Shown here piece after piece: positions 34,101-40,547 of a stretch of 64,000 nucleotides of DNA; the stretch's first letter is position 1, and every line of letters begins with the position of its first letter. This DNA comes from Paragorgia papillata (Eukaryota > Cnidaria > Anthozoa > Scleralcyonacea > Coralliidae): assembly GCA_035771165.1 (NCBI GenBank), contig JAWNZC010000413.1, positions 1,921,001 to 1,985,000 of the forward strand, given 5' to 3'. A program made the translations under genes and the position numbers. The notes under the pieces were generated by a model. The model had not been told where the DNA came from. It worked only from the letters and a program-made list of their open reading frames with translations, and did not search any database.

Positions 34101-36816
34101 ACCCAAGAGCTCTCGGCGTAAAATCCAAATCTGCCGATGAAAATATTTTTTCGGAAGCTTCAGTTTCAGCGGCTTTTTACGGCCAAGAATGTTTTTCTTG
34201 TATTTGCTCTGAAACCATGAGGCAGACGGCTGAGGCGGTTGATTCTAGTAATGTTTAAGCGTTTTCCAATAATATTTGCTGTTTCGATGGTCAGAGTTCA
34301 CTTCTTTATTGATATTCCCATCTTTAATGTTGAATTTGTCGGCAAAATAATTTCGGATTACTTTCTTTTTCGTTTCGCTCGTCATCAAGACATTAAAAAG
34401 GCGAAATGTGATTGGTTGCTTATGAGTCTGGGTAAAAGTAGACGAAACGTGATTGGTAGTTGATGAATTTTGGGAGAATATCTATTCCTATCATAATTTT
34501 TTTTTCACACAATCTGTTATTTTATTGTCGGTCATTTTATAAAAGAAATACCTAATGGGTTTCCATGTTTGGATAGCGTGATCCAAACACTCGGGATGTT
34601 GCTCGACTTTCGAAACATAAAAAACACTCGCCTAGTGGCTCGTGTTTTTTTACGCTTTGCGAAAGTCTCGCAAAATCCCTCGTGTTTGGATCACGCTATC
34701 CAAACATGGAAACCCATTAGGTATTTCTTAACTGAATTTGAGAATCTAACTTCTCAAGCTCATTAATAATTCATGAGGAAAACATAATGGATCAGTTACC
34801 GAGACGTTGTGAATTGTGGTAATAAGCGTCAATAAATTAAGACGAGTTTTACCTCAAATTTCTCTTTAAATACTTATTTGTTTGAGAAGTAATATATCAT
34901 ACACGAGAAGCCGTTTATTATCTGATTAAAAACACCTCGAAGTGAGTTAAAAAACTCGGATATCGCCTCGTTTTTCAACACACTTCTCGGTGTTTTCAAA
35001 TCAGATAATAAACGACTTCTCGTGTATGATATATTACATCAACAACAGTCTGTCTCAAGACTGCACTAACCTAGACGATCAATTTTCAAGGCAAACTTCA
35101 AAGCGCCTATAATGAGCTGTGATTTTATGTTCAACCGTACCTTACACCATGCACATGCTTTGTTTTGTTTTAGGTTTATTAATATTTAAATAGCACGGTT
35201 GAATGATTAAACTGAAACGTTGCTATTGGATAATTCGTTCATTATACTAAAATACAATGGGTTCAGTGATCGTGCACCGCGCACAAAAATGCATAAAGGC
35301 GCACAAAAATGCATAAAGGCGAACAAAAGGATAAAACAAAGACTTTAGCTGAGTTTCCAGACCACATTTTGATTTACTATGATTGGCTTCATGTGCGAAG
35401 TAGAGGAGTTGGTTCCCTCCTGTGCTTCCAGGGTTTTTCACGGGGTTCTCGGCTTTTCCTCCCTCCGCAAAATCAAACCATAGTATCCCCAGTTAAATCT
35501 ACTAATTATAGTTCTATCAAAGGGTGATGGTTATTAGGTTCATCATCATCATCGCTCTTCGCGCCAGTAGGCACATAAAGACTCAACATTCTGTTTCCAT
35601 TCCACCCGGCCTGTCTCTTGGCTACCGCTCTCGCAGTGCTCCAGTCGTTCCATCCTCCAGGTCGTTTTAGGTCTTCCCACTGCTCTTTTACCCTCTGGTC
35701 TCGACCCTAACGCCACCATGCAGCACTGATCTCAGTAAAACTGGGTAGGACATGGGGCCGAATTTAGCGTGCCAGCTGTATGATGACGTGGCCACTACCT
35801 AAGATGGGCGCCACTGAAGTTCATAAGCTTTCGTTGATTGAAAACAGACAAAAAGAGTTATTTTAAGAAAATTTAAACGAATGTAATGACACAAGAAGTA
35901 GTCAATGAGGTTTAAGGCGCTAATTTCTTGCATTTGTTTCTATTACTGCATGAGCTGTAAAACCTCATTTTAAATTTCGTTGTTTTCCTTCAGTGCAAAA
36001 ACGAAGAACCTAATATAAACGACAGAAATAATTATAAACTGAAAAACAGATTATAAAATCTACGAATAATTAAATTCCAAGTCTTAAAGTGTACCTTTTA
36101 TAGTAATCTTAGTGCCTTAACAATTTCTCGTGTTGTGTACTTGCCATCTTTTGACCGTATTTGTTGTGAAAACTATTGTACCGGCATCTGTTGTTTGCTT
36201 TACGAATTTTCCGACTCCCACGGCATGACACTGCTGACGATAAGATTGCTTATGCCAGTCAACTTTGGTATTTGGAACAAGTTCTAAGGCCGCAATGCGT
36301 CATATGTTACGTAAGATGGCGGAGACTGGCACGAAATGTTTGACTGCTGGTCATAGGGAATGCCCTATATCCAGTTTATATAGAGATTAGTGCCATGCAG
36401 TCACTGGATCTCTCGTATTAGGTTATCAGTATCTAAATACTCTCATATGTTTCCCTCAATAGACAAAGTCGCTTTTACTTTATATTGTTAATAAGTAATT
36501 TTGGACTCGTCCCATTTTGAAAGTCTTTCAAAAACTCCCCCGCGTGCATGTTTTTTTTTTTCCAAATAGCACTCGAAAGCATGCTTCTACCTATACATGT
36601 TTAAATTTTTCTTCATGCTTAGGCACTTTCCAACTGTTGCTACTTTAAGTATTTTTTATTGACATGTATCTTAGTATTTTTACTCTGTTTTGAAAAGATT
36701 TACTCCAACCCTTCTGTCAATTATTCTGACAATTTCTTTTTTAGGAAAAACGAAGTTCGCCTTTTTGTGAAGCTGTCAAGAATTTTCCCCTGTTGCTTAA
36801 ATTAAAGAAAAAGTAA
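7267..36816 (+). CDS. CAMKMT: Calmodulin-lysine N-methyltransferase, 9 exons found
   Basis: The enzyme transfers methyl groups from S-adenosylmethionine to the conserved lysine (Lys115) of calmodulin. Exons: 7267-7502, 10328-10380, 15974-16034, 18977-19031, 20242-20298, 23254-23328, 29517-29580, 31717-31845, 36745-36816 (TAA). Family hallmarks occur in order: ERWKVLRN, FDNTG joined to IWPSEE, the SAM-binding loop CELGAGMTGLAG, ILITDGN, RWNAKEDY with FDYVICAD, SPRRGNA, NYDEH, and a C-terminal FPLLLKLKKK. Every junction observed keeps phase and there is no internal stop. The phase does not connect 20298 (phase 0) to 23254 (phase 2), so one exon in the variable region after TDGNQDA is missing from the model. 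Introns are packed with mobile elements. No poly(A) signal was identified. The identification rests on recalled similarity to vertebrate CAMKMT; confidence is high. Confidence 0.95.
8049..9122. mobile_element. Non-autonomous hAT-type element with CCGGAG subterminal repeats
   Basis: Terminal inverted repeats TAGTGCTGTGC (8049) and GCACAGCACTA (ending 9122) are flanked by an exact 8-bp duplication GTGCATGT (8041-8048 and 9123-9130), the hAT hallmark. Inside both ends lie hexanucleotide arrays of GGAGCC/CCGGAG (8061-8155 and 9030-9110), which could serve as transposase-binding repeats. No transposase reading frame is present. It lies in CAMKMT intron 1. Confidence 0.9.
9735..10155. repeat. Long foldback of about 190 bp arms with tRNA-like ends
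   Basis: The left arm (about 9735-9915) and right arm (about 9974-10155) are inverted copies, for example GGTTAGATCTACTC mirrored by GAGTAGATCTCCCC, and CCCAAACCAT mirrored by ATGGTTTGGG. The loop is about 55 bp. Each outer end has the tRNA A-box-like CAATAGCTCAGTGGTTAGAG; only the right one continues into a B box. Confidence 0.8.
10123..10198 (+). mobile_element. tRNA-derived SINE head
   Basis: CAATAGCTCAGTGGTTAGAG (A box) is followed after about 40 bp by GGTTCGATTCC (B box) and CGGTTAGGGCAG. The acceptor stem does not pair, so this is a SINE/pseudo-tRNA, not a tRNA gene. The same family is at 19885-19963 on the minus strand. Confidence 0.75.
10328..10380 (+). CDS. CAMKMT: CAMKMT exon 2
   Basis: A 53 bp exon after AAATATAG. 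It completes the split Arg codon of exon 1 and encodes QRVRAVNWDDAIGFDNT, ending in G before GTAACA (phase 1). FDNTG is a conserved family motif. Confidence 0.93.
10640..12411. mobile_element. 1.77 kb DNA transposon with 32-bp perfect inverted ends
   Basis: CATAGCCACTGGAAAGGGAG at 10640 continues to 10671 and recurs perfectly inverted at 12380-12411. The flanks carry TCCTATC on both sides (GTCCTATC, 8 bp, if the last G is counted as target). A second inverted match with TCACGTGA occurs about 70 bp inside each end. There is no transposase. An 8-bp duplication would fit hAT or P superfamilies; the family is not assigned. It sits in CAMKMT intron 2. Confidence 0.85.
12740..13235 (+). mobile_element. 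RecQ-fragment-carrying transposon, unit 1
   Basis: Inverted ends of about 75 bp share CGGGCCCCGGTA and a CTCCCCCGRAA-like block. Between them is a promoter-like region and, at 12936, ATGGTAATCAACAGAGTGCT, opening a RecQ-type helicase N-terminus: LMSEACDRILETFKIDCLK, then DLQREALEKLV and DVFVQPTGSRK, which aligns with motif 0 and the Walker A motif (PTGSGK) of RecQ helicases. A GTGAGT donor follows directly at 13085. The outermost ends are degraded and no target duplication remains. The same unit occurs at 29649-30130 and 37835-38237. Confidence 0.75.
13502..13870. mobile_element. MITE family A, copy 1
   Basis: It begins AGGGACTTTAAGATC and ends with the inverted TCTTAAAGTCCCT. The interior contains CAACCTCAACGACGACGTCC. 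A second copy, interrupted by other elements, spans 17137-18614. Confidence 0.8.
14175..15152. mobile_element. Approx. 1 kb element with AGGCTCTC inverted ends
   Basis: The left end CAGGCTCTCTCGGGAGGAAG is mirrored at the right by CTCCCCCGAGAGCCTGCAAC, with further AGAGCCTGCC pairs inside. No reading frame of note. A related end (GCCTGCGTAGCAGACTC) lies at about 44980, just upstream of the HECT-like gene. Confidence 0.55.
15378..15685. mobile_element. Harbinger-type MITE
   Basis: GGCCCTGTTTACATGAAGCG is inverted at the right end (CGCTTCATGTAAACAGGGCC) and flanked by TAA on both sides, the usual PIF/Harbinger 3-bp duplication. About 308 bp, in CAMKMT intron 2. Confidence 0.85.
15974..16034 (+). 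CDS. CAMKMT: CAMKMT exon 3
   Basis: After TTGACTAG, GT completes the Gly codon from exon 2, then IWPSEEILSYLCIKNCKDF. It ends AG before GTACTG (phase 2). IWPSEE is a highly conserved family motif. Confidence 0.95.
16070..16115. repeat. (CA)n/(CG)n simple repeat
   Basis: CACACAC-rich run passing into GCGCGCGC. Confidence 0.7.
16227..16544. mobile_element. Foldback/MITE with about 75 bp arms
   Basis: AGTCAAAATGGAAATACCTT and CTGTAGTTTGTTGCGTATTA on the left are mirrored by TAATACACAATCAACTACAG and AAGGTATTTCTATTTTGACT on the right. In CAMKMT intron 3. Confidence 0.75.
16850..16954. mobile_element. Hairpin MITE, copy 2
   Basis: Nearly identical to the palindrome at 3424-3532, including the CATCCTCATGGGAAT loop; flanked by TAA on the left and TGA on the right. 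Confidence 0.8.
17148..18246. mobile_element. TTAA-flanked element B (piggyBac-like, non-autonomous)
   Basis: The ends GCCAGGTTTCCATATAGCCG and CGGCTATATGGAAACCAGGC are inverted and flanked by TTAA at 17144-17147 and 18247-18250. It interrupts MITE A at a TTAA within ACTTTAAGAT. G/C-rich GCCGGCG clusters lie just inside each end. TTAA duplication fits piggyBac or Kolobok; there is no transposase. Confidence 0.85.
17240..17409. mobile_element. TTAA-flanked MITE C nested in element B
   Basis: AGCCTGGTTTCCATATAGCC and its inverse bound 170 bp with arms of about 65 bp, flanked by TTAA (17236-17239 and 17410-17413). The ends are nearly the same as those of element B, so B and C were probably mobilised by the same transposase. 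Confidence 0.85.
18977..19031 (+). CDS. CAMKMT: CAMKMT exon 4 (SAM-binding loop)
   Basis: After TTGATTCTAG it encodes GKTVCELGAGMTGLAGMV, the glycine-rich motif I that binds S-adenosylmethionine. It ends before GTATAT in phase 0. Confidence 0.95.
19094..19205. repeat. (AAT)n microsatellite with GACAAT interruptions
   Basis: Long AAT tract just after exon 4 of CAMKMT. Confidence 0.9.
19885..19963 (-). mobile_element. tRNA-derived SINE head, minus strand
   Basis: On the minus strand, CAATAGCTCAGTGATATGAG is followed by GTTCGATTCTCGGTTGGGG, matching the family at 10123-10198. In CAMKMT intron 4. Confidence 0.7.
20242..20298 (+). CDS. CAMKMT: CAMKMT exon 5
   Basis: After TATTTTTGCAG in phase 0 it encodes LGIASEAKEILITDGNQDA. 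The proposed donor is GTAAGA, but GTA AGA AAT would also encode VRN, which matches the conserved AIRN of the family, so the exon may instead run a few codons further or VRN may be repeated at the start of the next exon. Confidence 0.88.
20331..20376 (+). repeat. Direct repeat with 20718-20763
   Basis: TTTGTTAACCTGATACAAAC and the bases after it recur about 390 bp downstream with one or two differences. Confidence 0.75.
20821..21598. repeat. 780 bp pure-pyrimidine microsatellite
   Basis: On the plus strand almost only C and T: (CCTTT)n, then (CTTC)n, a (CCTC)n core at 21335-21444, then (CTTC)n and (CCTTT)n again. The roughly mirror-symmetric order could form triplex DNA. All reading frames here are low-complexity artefacts. 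It lies in CAMKMT between exons 5 and 6. Confidence 0.95.
22218..22375. repeat. Hairpin minisatellite, about 4 units
   Basis: Units of 35-40 bp of the form GTCCTAGGGGTAATAATCCC ending in GGAC. Each unit is itself a dyad (GGGG...CCCC within GTCC...GGAC). Confidence 0.8.
22614..22726. repeat. T/G-rich low-complexity tract
   Basis: Runs of T with interspersed G. Confidence 0.85.
23254..23328 (+). CDS. CAMKMT: CAMKMT exon 6
   Basis: After AATTTTAG it encodes ALRWNAKEDYEEYLNYFDYV then ICAD and the first two bases of Cys, donor GTAATT. FDxVxCADC is the conserved post-I region of the methyltransferase fold. It enters in phase 2, which does not join to exon 5 directly. Confidence 0.94.
23330..24960. 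other. Intronic DNA, no element resolved
   Basis: CAMKMT intron. It contains a short duplicated CCTGATGACGTCACA motif at 23695 and 23729; otherwise nothing supported. Confidence 0.4.
25003..25262. mobile_element. Foldback MITE with about 75 bp arms
   Basis: GGGATGACTCAACGGGAACC and TTTTCCAAAATATGTCGTCA on the left are mirrored by TGACGACATATTTTGGAAAA and GAGTCATCCCC on the right. The loop contains TAGGGTTAGGGTTT. Confidence 0.8.
25530..26265 (+). mobile_element. 5'-truncated CR1/L2-like LINE, 3' end
   Basis: The frame beginning about 25540 reads WKSHVESILSKAGKRVG and continues through the open frame at 25617-26051 (SFVRPILEYCDTVWNC, LEKLQRRAARIVTK, RTEQAKKSFYY), the C-terminal region typical after the reverse transcriptase of CR1/L2/Jockey-type LINEs. 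A 3' untranslated region ends in AATAAAGG and ATTC repeats (about 26237-26265), a CR1-like tail. In CAMKMT intron 6; the upstream part of the element is absent. Confidence 0.85.
26795..28381. mobile_element. 1.6 kb element with about 90 bp inverted ends
   Basis: ACCTTTCCGCACGGCATCTA and CACTCACGCGTGACGCCTTT on the left are mirrored near 28310-28381 (AAGGAAGTCACGCGTGAGTG, CCGTCCGGAAAGGT). A related end lies at 24970. No transposase and no clear target duplication. Confidence 0.65.
29517..29580 (+). CDS. CAMKMT: CAMKMT exon 7
   Basis: After TTCTTTGTTTAG the first T completes Cys, then LLYEEAHENLLDMIYTLLKL and E, donor GTTAGC (phase 0). This is the helix after the CADC motif. Confidence 0.93.
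29649..30130 (-). mobile_element. RecQ-fragment-carrying transposon, unit 2, with 9-bp duplication
   Basis: The ends TAGGCTCGACTTCC and GGAAATCGAGCCTA are inverted and flanked by exact TGTCTGGGC (29640-29648 and 30131-30139). The minus strand carries the same promoter block and ATGGCGATCAATAGAGTGCT start as units 1 and 3, reading LMSEACDGILETFTIDCLKD, then LQREAIETLVSSQDV, before diverging ahead of the Walker A motif. The 9-bp duplication is characteristic of Mutator-like (MULE) elements. It sits 69 bp after CAMKMT exon 7. Confidence 0.88.
31320..31465 (-). mobile_element. tRNA-derived SINE, minus strand
   Basis: The minus strand reads TAGCTCAGTTGGTAGAGCGT (A box) and GGTTCCAATCC (B box) with a tRNA-like D arm; the 5' and 3' acceptor halves do not pair. 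The body continues to about 31320 and ends near AATAATAAG repeats. It differs from the 10123/19885 family. Confidence 0.7.
31562..31655. repeat. Imperfect 94 bp palindrome
   Basis: TTCGAATGATTAATGTGGG...GTGAACTCGAG is mirrored by CGCGAGTTCAC...CCCACAATAATCATTCGAA around AATATTAATATT. Confidence 0.75.
31717..31845 (+). CDS. CAMKMT: CAMKMT exon 8
   Basis: After GCATCAAG in phase 0 it encodes GAAIVLSPRRGNAVERFVEK and EEVQNYDEHVWSLYIQ, donor GTCAGT. PRRGN and NYDEH are strong family motifs. Confidence 0.95.
31920..32040 (+). repeat. Dispersed repeat, direct copy at 32768-32900
   Basis: CAAGACGCCTGCTCAGGCGT and GTGTTTGTTAAAAAGTAC recur about 850 bp downstream; a related inverted piece lies at 43058-43095. 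Confidence 0.6.
33095..33260. repeat. Penelope-type terminal remnants, inverted
   Basis: Two opposed copies of a CTCTGAAGATGACCGCCGCT-like sequence lie about 60 bp apart. The outer part (AATTGATCGTCTAGGTTAGT) recurs inverted at 35046-35100. Confidence 0.45.
34545..34733. mobile_element. Foldback MITE (GTGTTTGGAT family)
   Basis: AATACCTAATGGGTTTCCAT and GGATAGCGTGATCCAAACAC on the left are mirrored by GTGTTTGGATCACGCTATCC and ATGGAAACCCATTAGGTATT on the right. Confidence 0.8.
34885..35038. mobile_element. Foldback MITE (TATCATACACGAG family)
   Basis: GTAATATATCATACACGAGA is mirrored by TCTCGTGTATGATATATTAC. Related hairpins are at 43211-43362 and 41575-41697. Confidence 0.8.
35046..35400 (+). 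repeat. Repeat family D, uninterrupted copy
   Basis: Inverted relative to the interrupted copy at 17010-18730; supplies the empty site for MITE A copy 2 at about 35175. Confidence 0.7.
35724..36392. mobile_element. hAT-like non-autonomous element, copy 1
   Basis: The terminal CACTGATCTC is mirrored by GAGATTAGTG, flanked by exact 8-bp CCATGCAG (35716-35723 and 36393-36400). A diverged inverted copy is at 38294-38982. No reading frame. Last intron of CAMKMT. Confidence 0.85.
36745..36816 (+). CDS. CAMKMT: CAMKMT exon 9 (terminal)
   Basis: After TTCTTTTTTAG in phase 0 it encodes EKRSSPFCEAVKNFPLLLKL and KKK, then TAA at 36814-36816. The hydrophobic FPLLLKL matches the YPLLLIL C-terminal strand of the family. 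Confidence 0.9.
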   Translation, partial: EKRSSPFCEAVKNFPLLLKLKKK

Positions 36817-37309
36817 GAAATAGAATGGACATTTTCACCAATAGCAGCGGCATCTTCAATTCGCGATCACCTTTTTAATTAAGCTTGTTACCCTAGATAG
36901 ACCACAATGCATTGCGAATTCAAGATGGCGCTGCTATTGGTGAAAAAGTCAATTGCCTAAAGTAGTGCTTATTGCTGGAGGTGAAGAATCCTACCATTTT
37001 ACAGGAGGATGAGATACTGAATAGCTAGCTCGTGGTTAGCTTTCTTTGGTCAACAATCTAATTGATGCCTTCATGTAATTTAAATGTATTTATTATTTGT
37101 AATACCTATATATATACCATATTTAAGCTCAGACCTGACTTACTTGAGTCTAGTTAGCTTCATCACGTCTTGCTTGTTCCCACCCATTCCCCCACCCAAC
37201 ACTGAGTGACCGTATAAAAGCATAAGAACGGTTGCGGCGATTTTACCAAAGATCTTGACGAAGGCACAGCGAAGGTGAGAGGGGGAGGGAGAGAGAGCGG
37301 GCGCTCCGA

Positions 37310-37735
37310 AGCTCACCTGAAGCTGCGAGGAATACTCTTGCTTGTATCTGTGTGAAGGTGTTTGAGTACAGACTTCGGATGACGTTGAGGTTTCCGGCGC
37401 TTTAAACTGGGATGAGGCGACGTTGTATGGAATCGAAAAGCCATTTCCGGTTGATGGTGTAGAAAACTGCGGTTATGTCGATGAAAGCGCACTATACAGC
37501 GGTTTTGGCGCTGTCGGTGGGTGTCTGTCGGTGTAGAAGACGTCTTGGGTCCTTCGGTTTTGGCGAAGCCCATGTTGTTGTTCCAAAAGTTGGGCCTCAT
37601 ACCATCCACTGAAGCCCGATAAAATTACTGAGGCGGTCATTTTGCACAAAGATGTTCCAATGCTCAGCCCTCGATATTTTTCGAGTTCTTCCTTGATCGC
37701 TTCCACATCGTCACGAGTTTAGCTTCACCCCGGGA
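37310..37735 (-). mobile_element. LINE reverse-transcriptase fragment
   Basis: The minus strand reads EAIKEELEKYRGLSIGTSLC, KMTASVILSGFSGWYEAQLL and EQQHGLRQNRRTQDV, corresponding to the RT palm region (YRGIS, GFR motifs) of non-LTR retrotransposons. The frame shifts at least once near 37520 and the YADD region is absent. It begins about 500 bp beyond the CAMKMT stop. Confidence 0.8.
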
Positions 37736-37834
37736 ACTCGGCACGCATTCACCAGTCCAGACGTCGCAAAGCTTTTGATGCAGGGCCGTCATGAATTCGG
37801 TGTACTCGGTAGCGTACTTTAGTAGCTCCATAGG

Positions 37835-38237
37835 TAGGCTCGATTTCTAGCCGTCTCTCGGGCCCCAGTACTTACCCCCCCCCCCCCCCCCCCCAAAAAA
37901 AAATCACGGCTGGACTCGTGAGCGTGTCATTGCAAACGAGCATGCACATTTTCAGCAGGCGTATATTATTGCGAATATTGCGCGAATTACACTGTGAGTT
38001 CAAAATGGCGATCAATGGAGTGCTGATGAGTGAGGCATGCGATGGCATTTAACCCTTTATTGGCCAGGTTTCCGGGAGCTCTACCCTCTTGACGAGTAAA
38101 ATGGTCTGGCGTTAGTCAGAGTAAAATTAATAAGTTGCCAAAAGGCAACTGTGGCCAGTAAAGGGTTAAGAAATGATAAGATTTATTCTCTGAAAGATTT
38201 ACAACGGGAAGCTCTCGAGAAACTGGCTAATAGCCTA
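37835..38237 (+). mobile_element. RecQ-fragment-carrying transposon, unit 3, with 9-bp duplication
   Basis: It begins TAGGCTCGATTTCTAGCC and ends TAGCCTA, flanked by exact CTCCATAGG (37826-37834 and 38238-38246). It has the same promoter, with a C22/A9 homopolymer at 37877-37907, and the start ATGGCGATCAATGGAGTGCT (LMSEACDGI), then DLQREALEKL after an insertion. Most of the right inverted end is deleted but the terminal bases survive. Confidence 0.82.
38053..38165. mobile_element. TTAA-flanked CCCTTT MITE inside unit 3
   Basis: CCCTTTATTGGCCAGG is mirrored by GGCCAGTAAAGGG, flanked by TTAA (38049-38052 and 38166-38169). It shares ACGAGTAAAATGGTCTGGCGT-like core with the MITEs at 9472, 46108 and 61310. 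Confidence 0.8.
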
Positions 38238-38293
38238 CTCCATAGGTAAATCGTTCTCTACTTTACCATTTTTCATCCTACATAAGTATGCAC

Positions 38294-38982
38294 CACTGCA
38301 TGATCTTTATATAAACTTGATAGGGCATTCCCTATGGCCAGCAGTCAAACATTTCGTGCTAGTCGCCGCCATCTTACGTGGTGGAACATATGACGTATTG
38401 CGGCCTCCCAATCCCAAAGTTGACTGGCAGAAGCAATCTTGCCGTCAGCACGGTGAGATTAATCGGTGGAGGAATATTAAGTACTTCATTGCTGGGAGAG
38501 TCGGAAAAGCCGTAAAGCAAACAACAGATGCCGGTTCGTTTACTTTTCACTGTTTAACAACAAATACAGTCAAAAGATGACAAGTACACAACACGAGATA
38601 TTGTTAAGGCATTAAGATGACTATAAAAGGTACAATTTAAGACTTGGAATTGAATTCTTCGTAGATTTTATAGTCTGTTTTTCAGTTTATATTATGAAGT
38701 TTTTTCGTTGTCGGCACTGAAGAAAAACAACGAAATTTAAATGTTTTACAGCTCAGTAATAGAAACAAATGCAAGAAATTAGCGTCTTAAACCTTATTGA
38801 GTACTCCTTGCGCATGTCATTACATTAGTTTAAATTTTCTTAAAATAACTCTTTTTGTCTGTTTTCAATCTACGAAAGCTTATGAACTTTAGTGGCGGCC
38901 ATCTTAGGTAGTGGTTACGTCATCGTACAGCTGGCACGCTAAATTCGGCCCCATGTCCTATCCAGTTTTATTGAGATCAGTG
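38294..38982. mobile_element. hAT-like non-autonomous element, copy 2 (inverted)
   Basis: Reverse-complement homologue of 35724-36392 over about 650 bp (for example TATGACGTATTGCGGCC, GTCATCGTACAGCTGGCACG). Flanks GTATGCAC/GATTGCAC look like a decayed 8-bp duplication. Confidence 0.75.
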
Positions 38983-39470
38983 GATTGCACTTAGTTTACC
39001 AAGGCTCGGTGGTCCATTGGGGATATTGTTTTCGGCCGAAATATCTAGCAGGGCCGCGAGGAACGCAGGAAGGTCGCCATCGAGGTCCGCTGTTTTTGTC
39101 TTGCTGGTGGAACACGTAAAATGGCCCTCAATATATTTGCGGAGTTTTTCTGGGAGACAATATTTAGTTTGCACGTCTCTTATAAGTGGTGCCCTGGTTT
39201 TTTGCCCGCCTGAAAATATGTTCAATGTCTCTTTTCACTGCAAATTGATTTAGCTCTTTTTTATAATACTCATTCCGCAATATTTTCATCCGTTTCCTAA
39301 TCCTCCGGCTTATCTGTTTATACTTTTTATCCGTTCTCGATACACCACGGCTACTGAAGCAACTATTGGACCCCGGGTCTTTAGGTTCGATGGCTATAGA
39401 TCCGACATTGACATAACGCTTGCGCAATACCGTTTATCTTGAACTCGCTCGTTGTCGAGAAGATCTGACA
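38977..39470 (-). mobile_element. LINE pre-RT fragment
   Basis: The minus strand reads KYKQISRRIRKRMKILRNEY, LNQFAVKRDIEHIFRRAKNQ and LDGDLPAFLAALLDIS in two overlapping frames, resembling the linker between endonuclease and RT of cnidarian LINEs. Possibly the same element type as 37310-37735. Confidence 0.6.
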
Positions 39471-39884
39471 AGCACTATACAAGGCCCGGCATTGTTTAGT
39501 TTTTTTGAGTCTTGACCATCAGTTAGTAAGAAAACTCAACTTCAGTCTCTCAAATTATTAAAGTTTAAAGGAGAATTTCGATATTTGATAGAACCTACAT
39601 ATACATCTAAACATGCTTAGATACAAGGCGTGCAGTCAGATTCAAAGCAGAAAACGAGATCTACAGATTGGGTGACTTATGATTCAATCACGGCTGTAAG
39701 TTTGTCATTTCGGTATTAAACTGCATTAATCTTCCCGTTTCTATTCTATGATCACCGTGTGGTGTCAGCCTCCCAAGTGTTTACTGAATGATAATGTCGG
39801 ACTTTGTGCTGATTGCTGAAAAACTCTTGGAGTAAACTTCAAAAGAGACTGTATTGCGCACGCGTTATGTCAATCTCGGATGTA

Positions 39885-40032
39885 CAGTAAAAACCCGCTA
39901 AGAAGAACCTACCACTATTAAGAACCTCAGGCTGAAATTAAGAATTTATTTATATAAGAATATATAAGAATATAAGAACCTATCCCAGGCTGATTTGGTA
40001 AAATGTAGGTTCTTGTTAGCGGGTTTTTACTG
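39885..40032. mobile_element. Mariner-type MITE
   Basis: CAGTAAAAACCCGCTAAGAA is mirrored by TTGTTAGCGGGTTTTTACTG, flanked by TA on both sides. 148 bp. Confidence 0.85.
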
Positions 40033-40189
40033 TATATATAGCCATCAAAGCTAAAGATCCGGTGTCGAAACTATAACCACGGCGTAGCTATATTTTTTAG
40101 CTGTTTGAGCTCCGTACGTAAGAAAAATGGTTTCATGGTTTTTCAGTAGTATATTTTACGCAGGTTTACTACCAGTACCTCCTGCAAGA

Positions 40190-40212
40190 TATATAGATAT
40201 AGATATATATAT

Positions 40213-40256
<44 letters not shown>
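40190..40256. repeat. (GATA)n microsatellite
   Basis: About 14 uninterrupted TAGA units after a TATATA stretch. Confidence 0.9.
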
Positions 40257-40359
40257 GTGAACAGATAACTAGTATCGAGTTCGAAATCATATAGATAGAC
40301 TGCTCAATACCGAAGTAGAGCGAAATAGTAAAATAAAGACAAAGTTGGTTTACTTCATA

Positions 40360-40430
40360 AGAACTTTATTCACGACAAATTTGTTTCGTGTGGAAGCAAA
40401 GCTTACCACACTCGTCAGGTGACTATCGCG
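40360..40430 (-). ncRNA. Hammerhead ribozyme of a Penelope-like element
   Basis: On the minus strand the conserved core CTGACGAG is followed by a 6-bp stem II (GTGTGG/CCACAC) with a loop, then CGAAAC, a minimal stem III (ACAAA/TTTGT) and the cleavage triplet GTC. The following GTGA pairs with TCAC just before CTGACGAG as stem I. All core nucleotides of a type I hammerhead are present. Stem III is extremely short, as known for the hammerheads described in Penelope-like retroelements, which act best as dimers. It lies just downstream of the GIY-YIG reading frame of the same strand, in the expected terminal position. Confidence 0.8.
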
Positions 40431-40547
40431 TTTGTTGTGAGCGTTATGCGGAATTTGATATGTTTAAATCGTGTCAGTAAAATTACGTCCTGTTGGTGGT
40501 GTGATCGGTGAGTTGTGTCGAGTCGCGGTTGTGTCGAGTCGCGTGTT

